From Collinsella sp. (GTDB taxonomy: Bacteria; Actinomycetota; Coriobacteriia; Coriobacteriales; Coriobacteriaceae), in contig JAHHSP010000022.1 in NCBI GenBank assembly GCA_020025115.1, positions 1 to 14,320 of the forward strand: a DNA stretch of 14,320 bases. Direction: 5' to 3'. The notes beneath the pieces were generated by a model. That model was not told where the DNA came from, did not search any database, and saw nothing but the letters and a program-made list of their open reading frames with translations. The first letter of the stretch is position 1. Each line of letters starts with the position of its first letter. Below are positions 6,068 through 12,537 of the stretch, piece after piece. The position numbers and the translations under genes are program-made.

Positions 6068-6139
6068 ATGCCGTTGCCGGGCTACGTGCCCGGCATTCTT
6101 GTATGCAAGGGCCTTCCATCGAGTGGGCCTTTACGTTGA
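6068..6139 (+). CDS. Putative Ile-Leu-Val leader peptide of ilvE
   Basis: A 23-codon ORF reading MPLPGYVPGILVCKG then LPSSGPLR, stopping at TGA 6137-6139, 47 nt before the ilvE start. It contains the consecutive codons ATT CTT GTA (Ile-Leu-Val, 6095-6103), which are the three products of the downstream aminotransferase, and all three are AT-ending choices in a GC-rich genome. A -10 box just upstream would place the transcript start almost at the ATG. A weak hairpin (6107-6113 with 6125-6131, one mismatch, followed by TTTACGTT) overlaps its end and could be an attenuator. There is no strong Shine-Dalgarno. A chance ORF over a dedA terminator is the rival reading. Confidence 0.4.
   Translation: MPLPGYVPGILVCKGLPSSGPLR
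6076..6101 (+). terminator. Hairpin between dedA and ilvE, possible dedA terminator
   Basis: GCCGGGC (6076-6082) and GCCCGGC (6088-6094) form a perfect 7-bp stem with a 5-nt loop TACGT, followed by ATTCTTGT. The T content downstream is only moderate. It lies 88 bp after the dedA stop, so it may end the dedA transcript. It also lies inside the leader ORF just before its Ile-Leu-Val codons and could be part of an attenuation structure. Confidence 0.45.
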
Positions 6140-6186
6140 GAGGGCGCCTTCGACGAGGGATGCCCGCATCGAGTGGGGAGCTCACC

Positions 6187-7227
6187 ATGACTGTTGAGAA
6201 GAAGGACCTGGACTGGGGAAACCTCGATTTCAGTTATCGCAAGACCGATTACAGCTATGTGTCCAACTACAAGGACGGCGCATGGGATGAGGGCGCCCTG
6301 ACCACCGATCACAGCATCACGTTGTCGGAGTGCGCCGGCATCTTCCATTATTGCCAGGAAGTCTTCGAGGGCCTCAAGGCCTATACCGCCGGTGATGGGT
6401 CCATCGTCTGCTTCAGGCCCGATATGAATGCCCGGCGCATGGCCGATTCCGCCGAGCGCCTGGTCATGCCCGTCTTCCCTCAGGACCGTTTCGTCGAGGC
6501 GGTCAAACAGGTTGTCGAGGCCAACGTCGCGTGGGTGCCCCCGTTCGGTTCGGGCGCGACACTCTACATTCGTCCGTTCATGATCGCCACGGGCGACGTC
6601 ATTGGCGTGAAGCCGGCGACCGAGTATCAGTTCCGCATTCTCGTGACGCCCGTGGGGCCGTACTTCAAAGGGGGCGACAGCACCGTCAAGCTGTGTGTTT
6701 CCAAATACGACCGCGCTGCCCCGCATGGCACCGGCAACATCAAGGCGGGCCTCAACTACGCCATGAGCCTCAAGCCGGGCATGGAGGCGCACGCGGCGGG
6801 TTATGCCGAGAACCTGTACCTCGATTCCGAGTCTCGCGCCTATGTCGAGGAGACCGGCGGCGCCAACGTGTTGTTTGTGGCCAAGGACGGCACGCTCGTG
6901 GTGCCCAAGTCCCATACAGACTCGATTTTGCCCTCCATCACGCGTCGCTCGCTCGTGCAGGTGGCCCAGGACCTGGGAATCGCCGTCGACGAGCGCCCGG
7001 TGACCTGGGATGAGGTCGTTTCCGGCGCCTTCGTCGAGTGCGGGCTGTGCGGCACCGCGGTGGTCATCTCGCCGGTGGGCGAGATTCACGACGGCGATAC
7101 CGTCGTCGTCTTCCCGGATGGCCATGAGTCATCCGGCCCGGTCATGAAGCGTTTGCGCGAGACCCTGACCGGCATTCAGGACGGTCAAATCGAGGATGTG
7201 CACGGCTGGGTTTGCAAGATCTGCTAG
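6187..7227 (+). CDS. ilvE: Branched-chain amino acid aminotransferase
   Basis: PLP-dependent class IV aminotransferase that interconverts leucine, isoleucine and valine with their 2-oxo acids using glutamate/2-oxoglutarate, in the cytoplasm. The 346-residue protein matches the group with an approximately 350-residue length. The Schiff-base lysine is Lys186 in GTGNIKAGLNYA. Other family signatures are VFEGLKAY (59-66), the substrate/phosphate segment LYIRPFMIATGD (127-138), VEETGGANVLFV and CGTAVVISPVGEI. ATG 6187 has GGGGAG 6 nt upstream, which sets the start although the frame is open 97 codons further back. It is preceded by a possible Ile-Leu-Val leader ORF that could couple expression to the supply of its own products. 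No other ilv or leu gene is in the window. Confidence 0.95.
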   Translation: MTVEKKDLDWGNLDFSYRKTDYSYVSNYKDGAWDEGALTTDHSITLSECAGIFHYCQEVFEGLKAYTAGDGSIVCFRPDMNARRMADSAERLVMPVFPQDRFVEAVKQVVEANVAWVPPFGSGATLYIRPFMIATGDVIGVKPATEYQFRILVTPVGPYFKGGDSTVKLCVSKYDRAAPHGTGNIKAGLNYAMSLKPGMEAHAAGYAENLYLDSESRAYVEETGGANVLFVAKDGTLVVPKSHTDSILPSITRRSLVQVAQDLGIAVDERPVTWDEVVSGAFVECGLCGTAVVISPVGEIHDGDTVVVFPDGHESSGPVMKRLRETLTGIQDGQIEDVHGWVCKIC

Positions 7228-7265
7228 GAGCTGAAAGACGATCCGCCATCGCCCGTGCTTGTCGA

Positions 7266-7296
7266 CTGCGCGCGCAAAATCACCAGCGCGCCGCAG
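7266..7296 (+). other. GC-rich hairpin between ilvE and pyrE
   Basis: CTGCGCGCGC (7266-7275) pairs with GCGCGCCGCAG (7286-7296) with one bulged C and a 10-nt loop. There is no T-tract on either side, so it is not a classical terminator; it may slow or end ilvE transcripts or stabilise the RNA. Nothing else was recognised in 7228-7400 apart from a possible extended -10 (TGC-TACCCT, 7349-7357) for pyrE. Confidence 0.3.
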
Positions 7297-7415
7297 CCGG
7301 TCCGTCTCGCCGCCCCCTCCCGCTCATCCGCGACGAGGGGTGCTTTTCTGCTACCCTTGAAGCGATCGAGCAAACAGGTGAGCGCGGTGAGTGCGCCCGC
7401 ATGGAAGGAGGCCTC

Positions 7416-8099
7416 ATGGAGGCTTACAAGCAGGAGTTCATCGAGTTCATGGTCGAGTCCGACGTTCTCAAGTTCGGTGACTTCACCCTCAAGAGCGGGC
7501 GCAAGTCCCCGTTTTTCATGAACGCCGGCGCCTACGTCACGGGTGAGCAGCTCATGCGTCTGGGCGAGTATTATGCTCGGGCCATTCACGACAACTTCGG
7601 TCTTGATTTCGATGTCGTGTTCGGTCCGGCGTACAAGGGCATCCCGCTGTCCGTGGTCACCGCCATCGCCATGCACAAGCTGTATGGCAAGGAGGTCCGC
7701 TACTGCTCCGACCGCAAGGAAGTCAAGGACCACGGTGCCGACAAGGGCGGCATGCTGGGTCACGAGCTCAAGGATGGCGACCGCGTGGTGATGGTCGAGG
7801 ACGTGACCACGTCCGGCAAGTCCATCGACGAGACCTACCCCAAGCTCATGGATGCGGCCAACGTCGAGGTCAAGGGCCTGATCGTCTCCCTAAACCGCAT
7901 GGAGGTCGGCAAGGGTGGCGTCACCACCGCGCAGAAGGAGATCGAGGCCAAGTACGGGTTCCCCGTGGCAAGCATCGTGTCCATGGCCGAGGTGACCGAG
8001 CACCTGTACAACCGTGAGGTGGCCGGTCGCGTGGTGATCGATGACGAACTCAAGAGCGCCATCGATGCGTACTACGAGCAATACGGGGCGCGTGAGTAG
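7416..8099 (+). CDS. pyrE: Orotate phosphoribosyltransferase
   Basis: Fifth step of pyrimidine synthesis: orotate plus PRPP gives orotidine 5'-phosphate and pyrophosphate. The 227-residue type I PRTase shows the PRPP-binding loop VVMVEDVTTSGKS (124-136) with the acidic pair Glu128-Asp129, the flexible catalytic loop RKEVKDHG (100-107), LKSGRKSPFFMN (25-36) for orotate/PRPP contacts, and GPAYKGIPL (70-78). ATG 7416 has GGAAGGAGG at 7403-7411, which decides against ATG 7401 five codons earlier. It stands alone here, away from other pyr genes, in the same direction as ilvE with a 188-bp gap, and is ended by a very strong terminator. Length and motifs are normal. Confidence 0.95.
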   Translation: MEAYKQEFIEFMVESDVLKFGDFTLKSGRKSPFFMNAGAYVTGEQLMRLGEYYARAIHDNFGLDFDVVFGPAYKGIPLSVVTAIAMHKLYGKEVRYCSDRKEVKDHGADKGGMLGHELKDGDRVVMVEDVTTSGKSIDETYPKLMDAANVEVKGLIVSLNRMEVGKGGVTTAQKEIEAKYGFPVASIVSMAEVTEHLYNREVAGRVVIDDELKSAIDAYYEQYGARE

Positions 8100-8126
8100 C
8101 GTCTGCATTCGGGCAATTCGATGCGG

Positions 8127-8159
8127 CGGGCGCCGGCGGTTTGCCGGCGCCCGTTTTTT
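8127..8159 (+). terminator. Rho-independent terminator of pyrE
   Basis: A perfect 11-bp stem, CGGGCGCCGGC (8127-8137) with GCCGGCGCCCG (8143-8153), a 5-nt loop GGTTT and six T residues (8154-8159). It starts 28 bp past the pyrE stop. Confidence 0.97.
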
Positions 8160-8187
8160 GCGCCGACCGTTCATCGAGACAGGGCCG

Positions 8188-8213
8188 TTGGCCTGGAATC
8201 CTTCGAGTATAAT
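8188..8213 (+). promoter_or_regulatory. Promoter of the lipoprotein gene
   Basis: A perfect TATAAT -10 is at 8208-8213. TTGGCC (8188-8193) resembles a -35 but the spacer is only 14 bp, so the -35 is uncertain. Transcription would start near 8220, leaving a leader of about 60 nt. Confidence 0.6.
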
Positions 8214-8279
8214 CGGGAACGACATTCGTCTCGGTGGCGTATGCCGTGCGGGACGCCATTCCATTATTGGGAGGAAGAT

Positions 8280-8840
8280 ATGAAGGAGAGGTTTTGGACG
8301 ATCCCGTTGATGGCGTTCGCCGTCGCCTGCGTCGTGTTCCTGGGGGGCTGCGGTGGCCCTTCGGTCGAGGAACTCATTCGCGAGGATCTCGAAACGGCGT
8401 TTTCCGAGGTGTCCCCGGATAACGAGGAGCTGCTCACCGCCATGGAGGACAGCTCGGGTGGCGGATTCGAGACCCTCGGCATCGATACCGAGGAGTTCGC
8501 GAAAGCCTACCTCGATGGATTCTCCCACGAGATCAAGGAGATCGTGGTCGACGAGGAGGCTGGCACCGCCGATGCCACGGTCGCTCTCAAGATGAAGTCC
8601 CTCACCGCGATCATGACTGAGTTCACCGACAAGTTCCAGGAGTACATGGCCACGATCGATCCTCAGACCGTGGAGAGCGAGGACGCCCTGTACAAAGAGG
8701 CCGGGGCAATCCTGATGGAGGCCGTGAAGAACGCCCAGGCCGAGGAGAGCGAGTGCGTGTTCACGTACGAGAAGGATGGTGCGAACACCTGGTCTGCCAC
8801 CGATGGCGCGGAGCAGCAGATCATCGAAGCCATGATGTAA
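8280..8840 (+). CDS. Small surface lipoprotein of unknown function
   Basis: I do not recognise a named family. The 186-residue protein starts with a basic residue pair, a hydrophobic stretch (about 5-20) and the lipobox LGGC, with Cys24 as the predicted lipid-modified residue after signal peptidase II cleavage. The mature part is acidic and looks largely helical in its first half, followed by a segment of beta character (IVVDEEAGTADATVALKM) and a Glu-rich helix, ending in a strand-like FTYEKDGANTW. This layout is reminiscent of small cystatin-like or DUF-type lipoproteins common in coriobacteria and clostridia, but I infer no function. ATG 8280 has GGGAGGAAG upstream. It has its own promoter and a hairpin terminator and stands alone. 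Confidence 0.88.
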   Translation: MKERFWTIPLMAFAVACVVFLGGCGGPSVEELIREDLETAFSEVSPDNEELLTAMEDSSGGGFETLGIDTEEFAKAYLDGFSHEIKEIVVDEEAGTADATVALKMKSLTAIMTEFTDKFQEYMATIDPQTVESEDALYKEAGAILMEAVKNAQAEESECVFTYEKDGANTWSATDGAEQQIIEAMM

Positions 8841-8876
8841 CTCACAGCGTGCTATAGCCGCGGAATGAGTGCATGA

Positions 8877-8908
8877 GGGGCGCGTGGGGCTTAGGCCTCG
8901 CGCGCCCC
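8877..8908. terminator. Bidirectional hairpin terminator between convergent genes
   Basis: GGGGCGCG (8877-8884) pairs with CGCGCCCC (8901-8908), and the inner bases continue as GGGGC-TTAG-GCCTC with wobbles, making a nearly continuous 14-bp stem with a 4-nt loop. It sits between the ends of the lipoprotein gene (+) and the phosphatase gene (-). T-tracts are poor (GTTCGTT on plus), so termination efficiency is uncertain. Confidence 0.7.
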
Positions 8909-8934
8909 GTTCGTTATGAGGACGGATCGACGCG

Positions 8935-9588
8935 CTACGAGACCACGTCGAGCAGTTCCTCGGGACTGTCGATCACGTAATCGGCACCGGCGGCCTCAAG
9001 CTCCGCGCGGCCGCGGAATCCCCAGGCCACACCGCAGGAACGCATGCCGGCATTGTGTCCGCAGGCGATATCCACGTCGGAGTCTCCCACGTACAGCGTG
9101 GTGCTCGGATCTGCGCCGAGTTGCCCGAGGACGTGCGCGGTGATCGCCGGGTCGGGCTTGGGTGGAAAGGCATCGATGCGTCCCTGTGCCAGCGCCACAC
9201 GGTCGCCAAAGTAACGCTCGACGAGCGAGATCGTGGCGGCATGGTCCTTATTGGAGAGTATGGCGCAGGTGATACCGTGTTCGCGCAGTTCGTCCAAAAG
9301 CTCGAGCACGCCGGGGTAGGGCGCCGTGTGATCCTCCTTATGCTCGGTGTAGAAAGAGCGGAAATCGGCAAGCGCCCGCTCGAAGATGTGGCCGTCGCCC
9401 GTGAATTCGGCGGGAATCAGGCGTTCGATGAGCTTGAGCTGCCCGTTGCCTATTTTGTAGCGGAATTGGTCTTCCGTGTAAGTGGGCCACCCTCGGGATT
9501 CGCATACATGATTGCCGGCGATGGTGAGGTCCTCAAGGGTGTTGAGCAGTGTGCCGTCAAGGTCGAATATCACGTGGGTGTAGGTCAT
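8935..9588 (-). CDS. HAD-superfamily hydrolase, phosphoglycolate phosphatase-like
   Basis: A 217-residue cytoplasmic phosphatase of the Gph/PGP subgroup. The nucleophile motif is DLDGT with Asp9 and Asp11; an alpha-helical cap follows (about 17-85); motif II is Ser112 in AILSNKD; motif III lysine is Lys144 in PPKPDP; motif IV is GDSDVD (168-173). The family includes phosphoglycolate phosphatases and related small-molecule phosphatases, so the substrate is not certain. ATG 9588 is chosen because of AAAGGG 7-8 nt upstream and because the frame further back runs through the tRNA-Gln gene. The terminator of tRNA-Gln ends only 14 nt before this start, so transcription probably comes from readthrough. 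It is convergent with the lipoprotein gene. Confidence 0.9.
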   Translation of the reverse strand: MTYTHVIFDLDGTLLNTLEDLTIAGNHVCESRGWPTYTEDQFRYKIGNGQLKLIERLIPAEFTGDGHIFERALADFRSFYTEHKEDHTAPYPGVLELLDELREHGITCAILSNKDHAATISLVERYFGDRVALAQGRIDAFPPKPDPAITAHVLGQLGADPSTTLYVGDSDVDIACGHNAGMRSCGVAWGFRGRAELEAAGADYVIDSPEELLDVVS

Positions 9589-9602
9589 GGTGTGCCCTTT
9601 CG

Positions 9603-9632
9603 AAAAAAGCCCGGCCACGTATGTGGCCGGGC
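9603..9632 (-). terminator. Rho-independent terminator of tRNA-Gln
   Basis: On the minus strand a perfect 10-bp stem, GCCCGGCCAC with GTGGCCGGGC (9623-9632 and 9609-9618), a 4-nt loop and six T residues (9603-9608). It lies 10 bp after the tRNA 3' end, and its T-tract nearly touches the Shine-Dalgarno of the phosphatase gene. Confidence 0.93.
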
Positions 9633-9642
9633 CTGTCTGTCT

Positions 9643-9716
9643 TGGCTGGGGCAGAGGGATTCGAACCCCCGTAACTGGTACCAAAAACCAGGGTCCTGCC
9701 GCTGGACGATGCCCCA
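9643..9716 (-). tRNA. tRNA-Gln (anticodon TTG)
   Basis: A 74-nt cloverleaf read on the minus strand: acceptor TGGGGCA with TGCCCCA, anticodon arm CTGGT-TTTTGGT-ACCAG with TTG at 34-36, T arm containing GGGGTTCGAATCCC, discriminator G and encoded CCA (9643-9645). A -10-like TACACT lies at 9749-9754 on the same strand, just past the end of the preceding gene, with no clear -35. Confidence 0.96.
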
Positions 9717-9760
9717 AGTTGATATGCGCGCGCATGGCGCGCCGCTCTAGTGTAGCGTAC

Positions 9761-10669
9761 CTAGTCGCTTAGCGCATCACATAGTCCGTCGAGAAGGCGA
9801 ACGGCCAAAGTTTGAGCGTCGCTCGAAGTGAACGTGCCATATCCGGTGATACCCGTAAGCTCGATGCGAAGGTTGATCGGACGGACGGTTGCCGCGGCGA
9901 CCGCGGTCTTGATGCGCAGCGAGAGGTTGTTGCACTCAGCCAGGGCAATCGTGGCGCGCGGCTCAGCGTCGTCGGGCAACGCGTCCGAGGCGATCTCGAC
10001 CTTCAGGTCCACGTCTCTGGGTGCGACATCGTCATACAGCACGATACCGCTGCCATTGGTCGTGGCTGTTGCGATGTTCCACACACGTGAGGCGACGTTG
10101 CGGGCGATTGCGTCCTCGCCGCCGATGGCGATGTTCCAGCTCTCGAGCACACTCGCAGCGCGGGCGAATCCCATGCGGGCCTCAGCTTCAACATCAATCA
10201 CGGAGGGCTTTCCCTCCCACACATGGTGCAGACGGTTCACGTAGTTGAAGGTGTCCTGAAACGCCATGCCGTCGGCGAACAGGCCCACGTTCTCCTGGAA
10301 CTGCTGCAATGCGGCCTCGGTATGCGGGCCAAAATAGCCGTCATCCACGCCGCAGGCAAAGCCGAGCGTGTTGAGGGCACGTTGCAAGGCACGGACATCG
10401 GCACCGTGGAAGTTGGGAAGACGCAGATACAGCGTGCGGTCGCCGAGTTTATATGACTCGTCCACCAGCGCGCTCCAGCACGTACCGTCCACATCCTCGG
10501 CCGCATCCAACCCCTGCTGGACGCGAAACGCGCGAACGGCCTCGACCGTAGTCGCGCCAAACTCTTTCGCCGTCATCTCAGCGGCGTCGATCATATATCC
10601 AAGCGAGGAGAGGCGCGTCTGCACGTCTTCGACGGCAGGCCCCTGCATTCCCTGCAAAATGGGTTCCAT
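9761..10669 (-). CDS. Two-domain peptidoglycan-binding-like protein without signal peptide
   Basis: A 302-residue protein with two N-terminal PG_binding_1-type three-helix domains (about 6-70 and 82-145), recognised by the repeated patterns VQTRLSSLGY...TVEAVRAFRVQQGL and LQRALNTLGF...DDGYFGPHTEAALQQFQ. There is no signal peptide, lipobox or membrane segment, so it should be cytoplasmic. The C-terminal part (about 155-302) is not recognised with certainty; it contains no histidine at all, so if it is a relic of an N-acetylmuramoyl-alanine amidase fold it cannot hold zinc. The layout recalls mycobacterial CwlM, a cytoplasmic protein with two such domains plus an amidase-like domain that regulates MurA. 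ATG 10669 has AAGGGG 6 nt upstream. It precedes tRNA-Gln and the phosphatase on the same strand. Confidence 0.8.
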   Translation of the reverse strand: MEPILQGMQGPAVEDVQTRLSSLGYMIDAAEMTAKEFGATTVEAVRAFRVQQGLDAAEDVDGTCWSALVDESYKLGDRTLYLRLPNFHGADVRALQRALNTLGFACGVDDGYFGPHTEAALQQFQENVGLFADGMAFQDTFNYVNRLHHVWEGKPSVIDVEAEARMGFARAASVLESWNIAIGGEDAIARNVASRVWNIATATTNGSGIVLYDDVAPRDVDLKVEIASDALPDDAEPRATIALAECNNLSLRIKTAVAAATVRPINLRIELTGITGYGTFTSSDAQTLAVRLLDGLCDALSD

Positions 10670-10777
10670 GAGATCCCCTTAAAGCCTGGCACACGCTGCG
10701 TACCTAAGTCCGCACGGTGCATCTTCGTGCGCTCGGGAGAACGGACGCTCCCGCGCTGCATACATCATACAGTCTAT

Positions 10778-10824
10778 CAAGAGTGCCGACGGCTCCGCAT
10801 AAAGTACAGCAGAGCGCACTCTTG
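10778..10824. repeat. Inverted repeat in the gntR downstream region
   Basis: CAAGAGTGC (10778-10786) and GCACTCTTG (10816-10824) are perfect complements, and GCTC (10792-10795) with GAGC (10812-10815) extends the stem after a 5-nt bulge, around a 16-nt loop. It begins 10 bp past the gntR stop and lies within the 164-bp gap that must also hold the promoter of the peptidoglycan-binding protein gene. It may end gntR transcripts (no T-tract) or be an operator. A second small hairpin, CGGGAG (10734-10739) with CTCCCG (10748-10753), lies beyond it. Confidence 0.45.
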
Positions 10825-10833
10825 CGGGCGAGG

Positions 10834-11550
10834 CTAGTTTGATTCGCGCACACGCACCTCAAAATCAAAGGAGTTGCTTTCACCTCGATAGGTAGCCACG
10901 GAATATTCGACGGGAGAGTCGAGCGCGTCGCGTGCGACGGTTTGGAAAATGATGAGAGGATCTCCCTCCTCGATGTCGAGCAGGGCGGCGGTTGTCACAT
11001 CGGCTTTTGAGACCTCGAGATGGCGGTGCGCTCGTTCGACCGGGTTGCCGGACTCGCTCATGGCAAAATACAGGCTGGTCTTTTCAAAGTTGACGGAATC
11101 AAAGTCCTGGTACGACTTGCAGGGGATATAGCTTTCCACGAATACGTTCGGGGTGTCGTCGGCGTATCTCAGGCGAACGAGCTTGTACACATCTTCGCCG
11201 GGTTCCACCTCGAGCTTGTTGGCGATTTCGGCCGTTGCTTTGACATGCTTGAAGGTTAGGACTTTGGTGCGTGGTACGCGCCCGGCACGCCTCATCTCAT
11301 CTTCGAAGCTCATGATGCGCATGGCGAAGGCCTGATCGACTTTGGGGAGCGTCACGACGGTGCCACGGCGCCGTCGTTTTTCGAGGTAACCTTCGCTTAC
11401 AAGTGTTTGCATGGCCTGGCGGATGGTTGACCGGCTGACGCCGTACATATCGCATAGCTGCATTTCAGAGGGAATAGTTTCGCCTACGGAGTATGTGCCG
11501 TTTTTAATTTTTGCAAGTAGGTCATCTTTGATTTGATCGTAGAGCGTCAT
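10834..11550 (-). CDS. GntR-family transcriptional regulator, HutC/UTRA type
   Basis: A 238-residue sugar- or metabolite-responsive DNA-binding protein. Residues about 4-70 are the winged helix-turn-helix with the GntR signature IPSEMQLCDMYGVSRSTIRQAM and the wing LEKRRRRGT. Residues about 90-232 are the UTRA effector domain, including the typical FVESYIP and the end segment VEYSVATYRG. HutC-type members usually bind phosphorylated sugars and repress an adjacent uptake or catabolic operon. It lies directly downstream of the mannose-family PTS genes on the same strand, so it is the likely regulator of that operon. ATG 11550 is preceded by AAAGG at about 10 nt. A TATATT -10 candidate (11585-11590) lies just past the PTS terminator-like hairpin. 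Effector is unknown. Confidence 0.93.
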   Translation of the reverse strand: MTLYDQIKDDLLAKIKNGTYSVGETIPSEMQLCDMYGVSRSTIRQAMQTLVSEGYLEKRRRRGTVVTLPKVDQAFAMRIMSFEDEMRRAGRVPRTKVLTFKHVKATAEIANKLEVEPGEDVYKLVRLRYADDTPNVFVESYIPCKSYQDFDSVNFEKTSLYFAMSESGNPVERAHRHLEVSKADVTTAALLDIEEGDPLIIFQTVARDALDSPVEYSVATYRGESNSFDFEVRVRESN

Positions 11551-11594
11551 TTTGTCATACCTTTTGAACGCCGAAGTTGGAACAAATATAACAT

Positions 11595-11624
11595 ATGGGG
11601 CGGAGCCATAAGACTCCGCCCCAT
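11595..11624 (-). terminator. Terminator-like hairpin after the PTS operon
   Basis: A perfect 11-bp stem, ATGGGGCGGAG with CTCCGCCCCAT (11595-11605 and 11614-11624), and an 8-nt loop. On the minus strand it is followed by ATGTTATATTTGTT, T-rich but interrupted, so partial readthrough into gntR is plausible. It lies 40 bp after the stop of the IID gene. Confidence 0.75.
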
Positions 11625-11664
11625 TGATCGGGTTGAGTTGTGGATTTGCCGATTGAGCTTTTGA

Positions 11665-12516
11665 TTAGAAGATGCCCAATAGGCAGAGCGCGGATACCAC
11701 GACGGTCAGGATGACGATGACCTTGGTGGGGCTGTACTGCTTCTTGCCCAACATCCACCAGGTGATCAGCACGGTCGCCAGGGGAAGGATGGAGGGGAAC
11801 ACGCCGTCGAGGGTGGCTTGCAGGGGTTGCCACTCGCCACCCAGCGGGATGTTGAGGGCGGTGGTCAGTCCGATGTTGCCTGCGGCGAGGGCGCCGATGA
11901 CCATGATGCCCAGGATGTTGAAGGCATCGGTGATGCGCCGGGCGTTTTCGCCCACGATGACGTCGATAGCCCCGACGCCGAGCTTATAGCCGGTGCGGTA
12001 GCTGATGAACGAGATGAGCGGGCCGAGGATACCGTAGGCGATCATGTAGAACAGCGGGCCGATCGGGCTTCCGTTGGTGGCGAGGCTCATGCCGATTGAG
12101 AGCAGGATCGGAACGATGATGCCCTGGATGATGGAGTCGCCGATGCCCGCCAGCGGTCCCATGAGGGTCGCCTTGATGTTGTTGGGCATATCCTCGGAGA
12201 CTTCACCGCCCATAGCGATGTTCTCTTCGAGGGAGGTCACGATGCCATTGATGAGCTGGCCGGTTTGGGGCTCGGTGTTGAAGAACACGGAGTGGCGGAC
12301 GAGCAAGCGGCGCTTGCCCTCGGGGTCATCCTTGTAGTGCTTCTCGGCAAAGGGGAGGTAGGCCCAGGCATAGGCGTGCCCCTGCAGCTTCTCATAGCTC
12401 ATCGAGGACAGGTGAGTGAAGGCCCAACGTAGCCAGATGGTGTTGAGTTCCTTGTTGGAAAGACGGCCGTCGTTTTCGGTGATCTCGGCGGCGTTGCTGG
12501 AGAGTTCCTTAGTCAT
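11665..12516 (-). CDS. PTS mannose/fructose/sorbose-family IID component
   Basis: A 283-residue membrane subunit that with IIC forms the sugar channel of a mannose-family phosphotransferase system. The N-terminal half is soluble and has family motifs RWAFTHLSSMSYEKLQG and FFNTEPQTGQLINGI; then come MGPLAGIGDSIIQGII (the conserved GPLAGIGDS motif) and hydrophobic segments in the C-terminal half, the last at the very end (VIVILTVVVSALCLLGIF). ATG 12516 has AAGGAG 9 nt upstream. It follows the IIC gene by 21 bp, so the two are surely in one operon and probably translationally coupled. It is the last PTS gene before a terminator-like hairpin and gntR. The sugar cannot be told from the sequence. 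Confidence 0.95.
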   Translation of the reverse strand: MTKELSSNAAEITENDGRLSNKELNTIWLRWAFTHLSSMSYEKLQGHAYAWAYLPFAEKHYKDDPEGKRRLLVRHSVFFNTEPQTGQLINGIVTSLEENIAMGGEVSEDMPNNIKATLMGPLAGIGDSIIQGIIVPILLSIGMSLATNGSPIGPLFYMIAYGILGPLISFISYRTGYKLGVGAIDVIVGENARRITDAFNILGIMVIGALAAGNIGLTTALNIPLGGEWQPLQATLDGVFPSILPLATVLITWWMLGKKQYSPTKVIVILTVVVSALCLLGIF

Positions 12517-12537
12517 GTGAGTTCGCTCCTTCGGGGA

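Noticed and set aside
6082..7125. Minus-strand 347-codon frame opposite ilvE
   Set aside because: Antisense shadow of a firmly identified aminotransferase; no motifs or ribosome site of its own.
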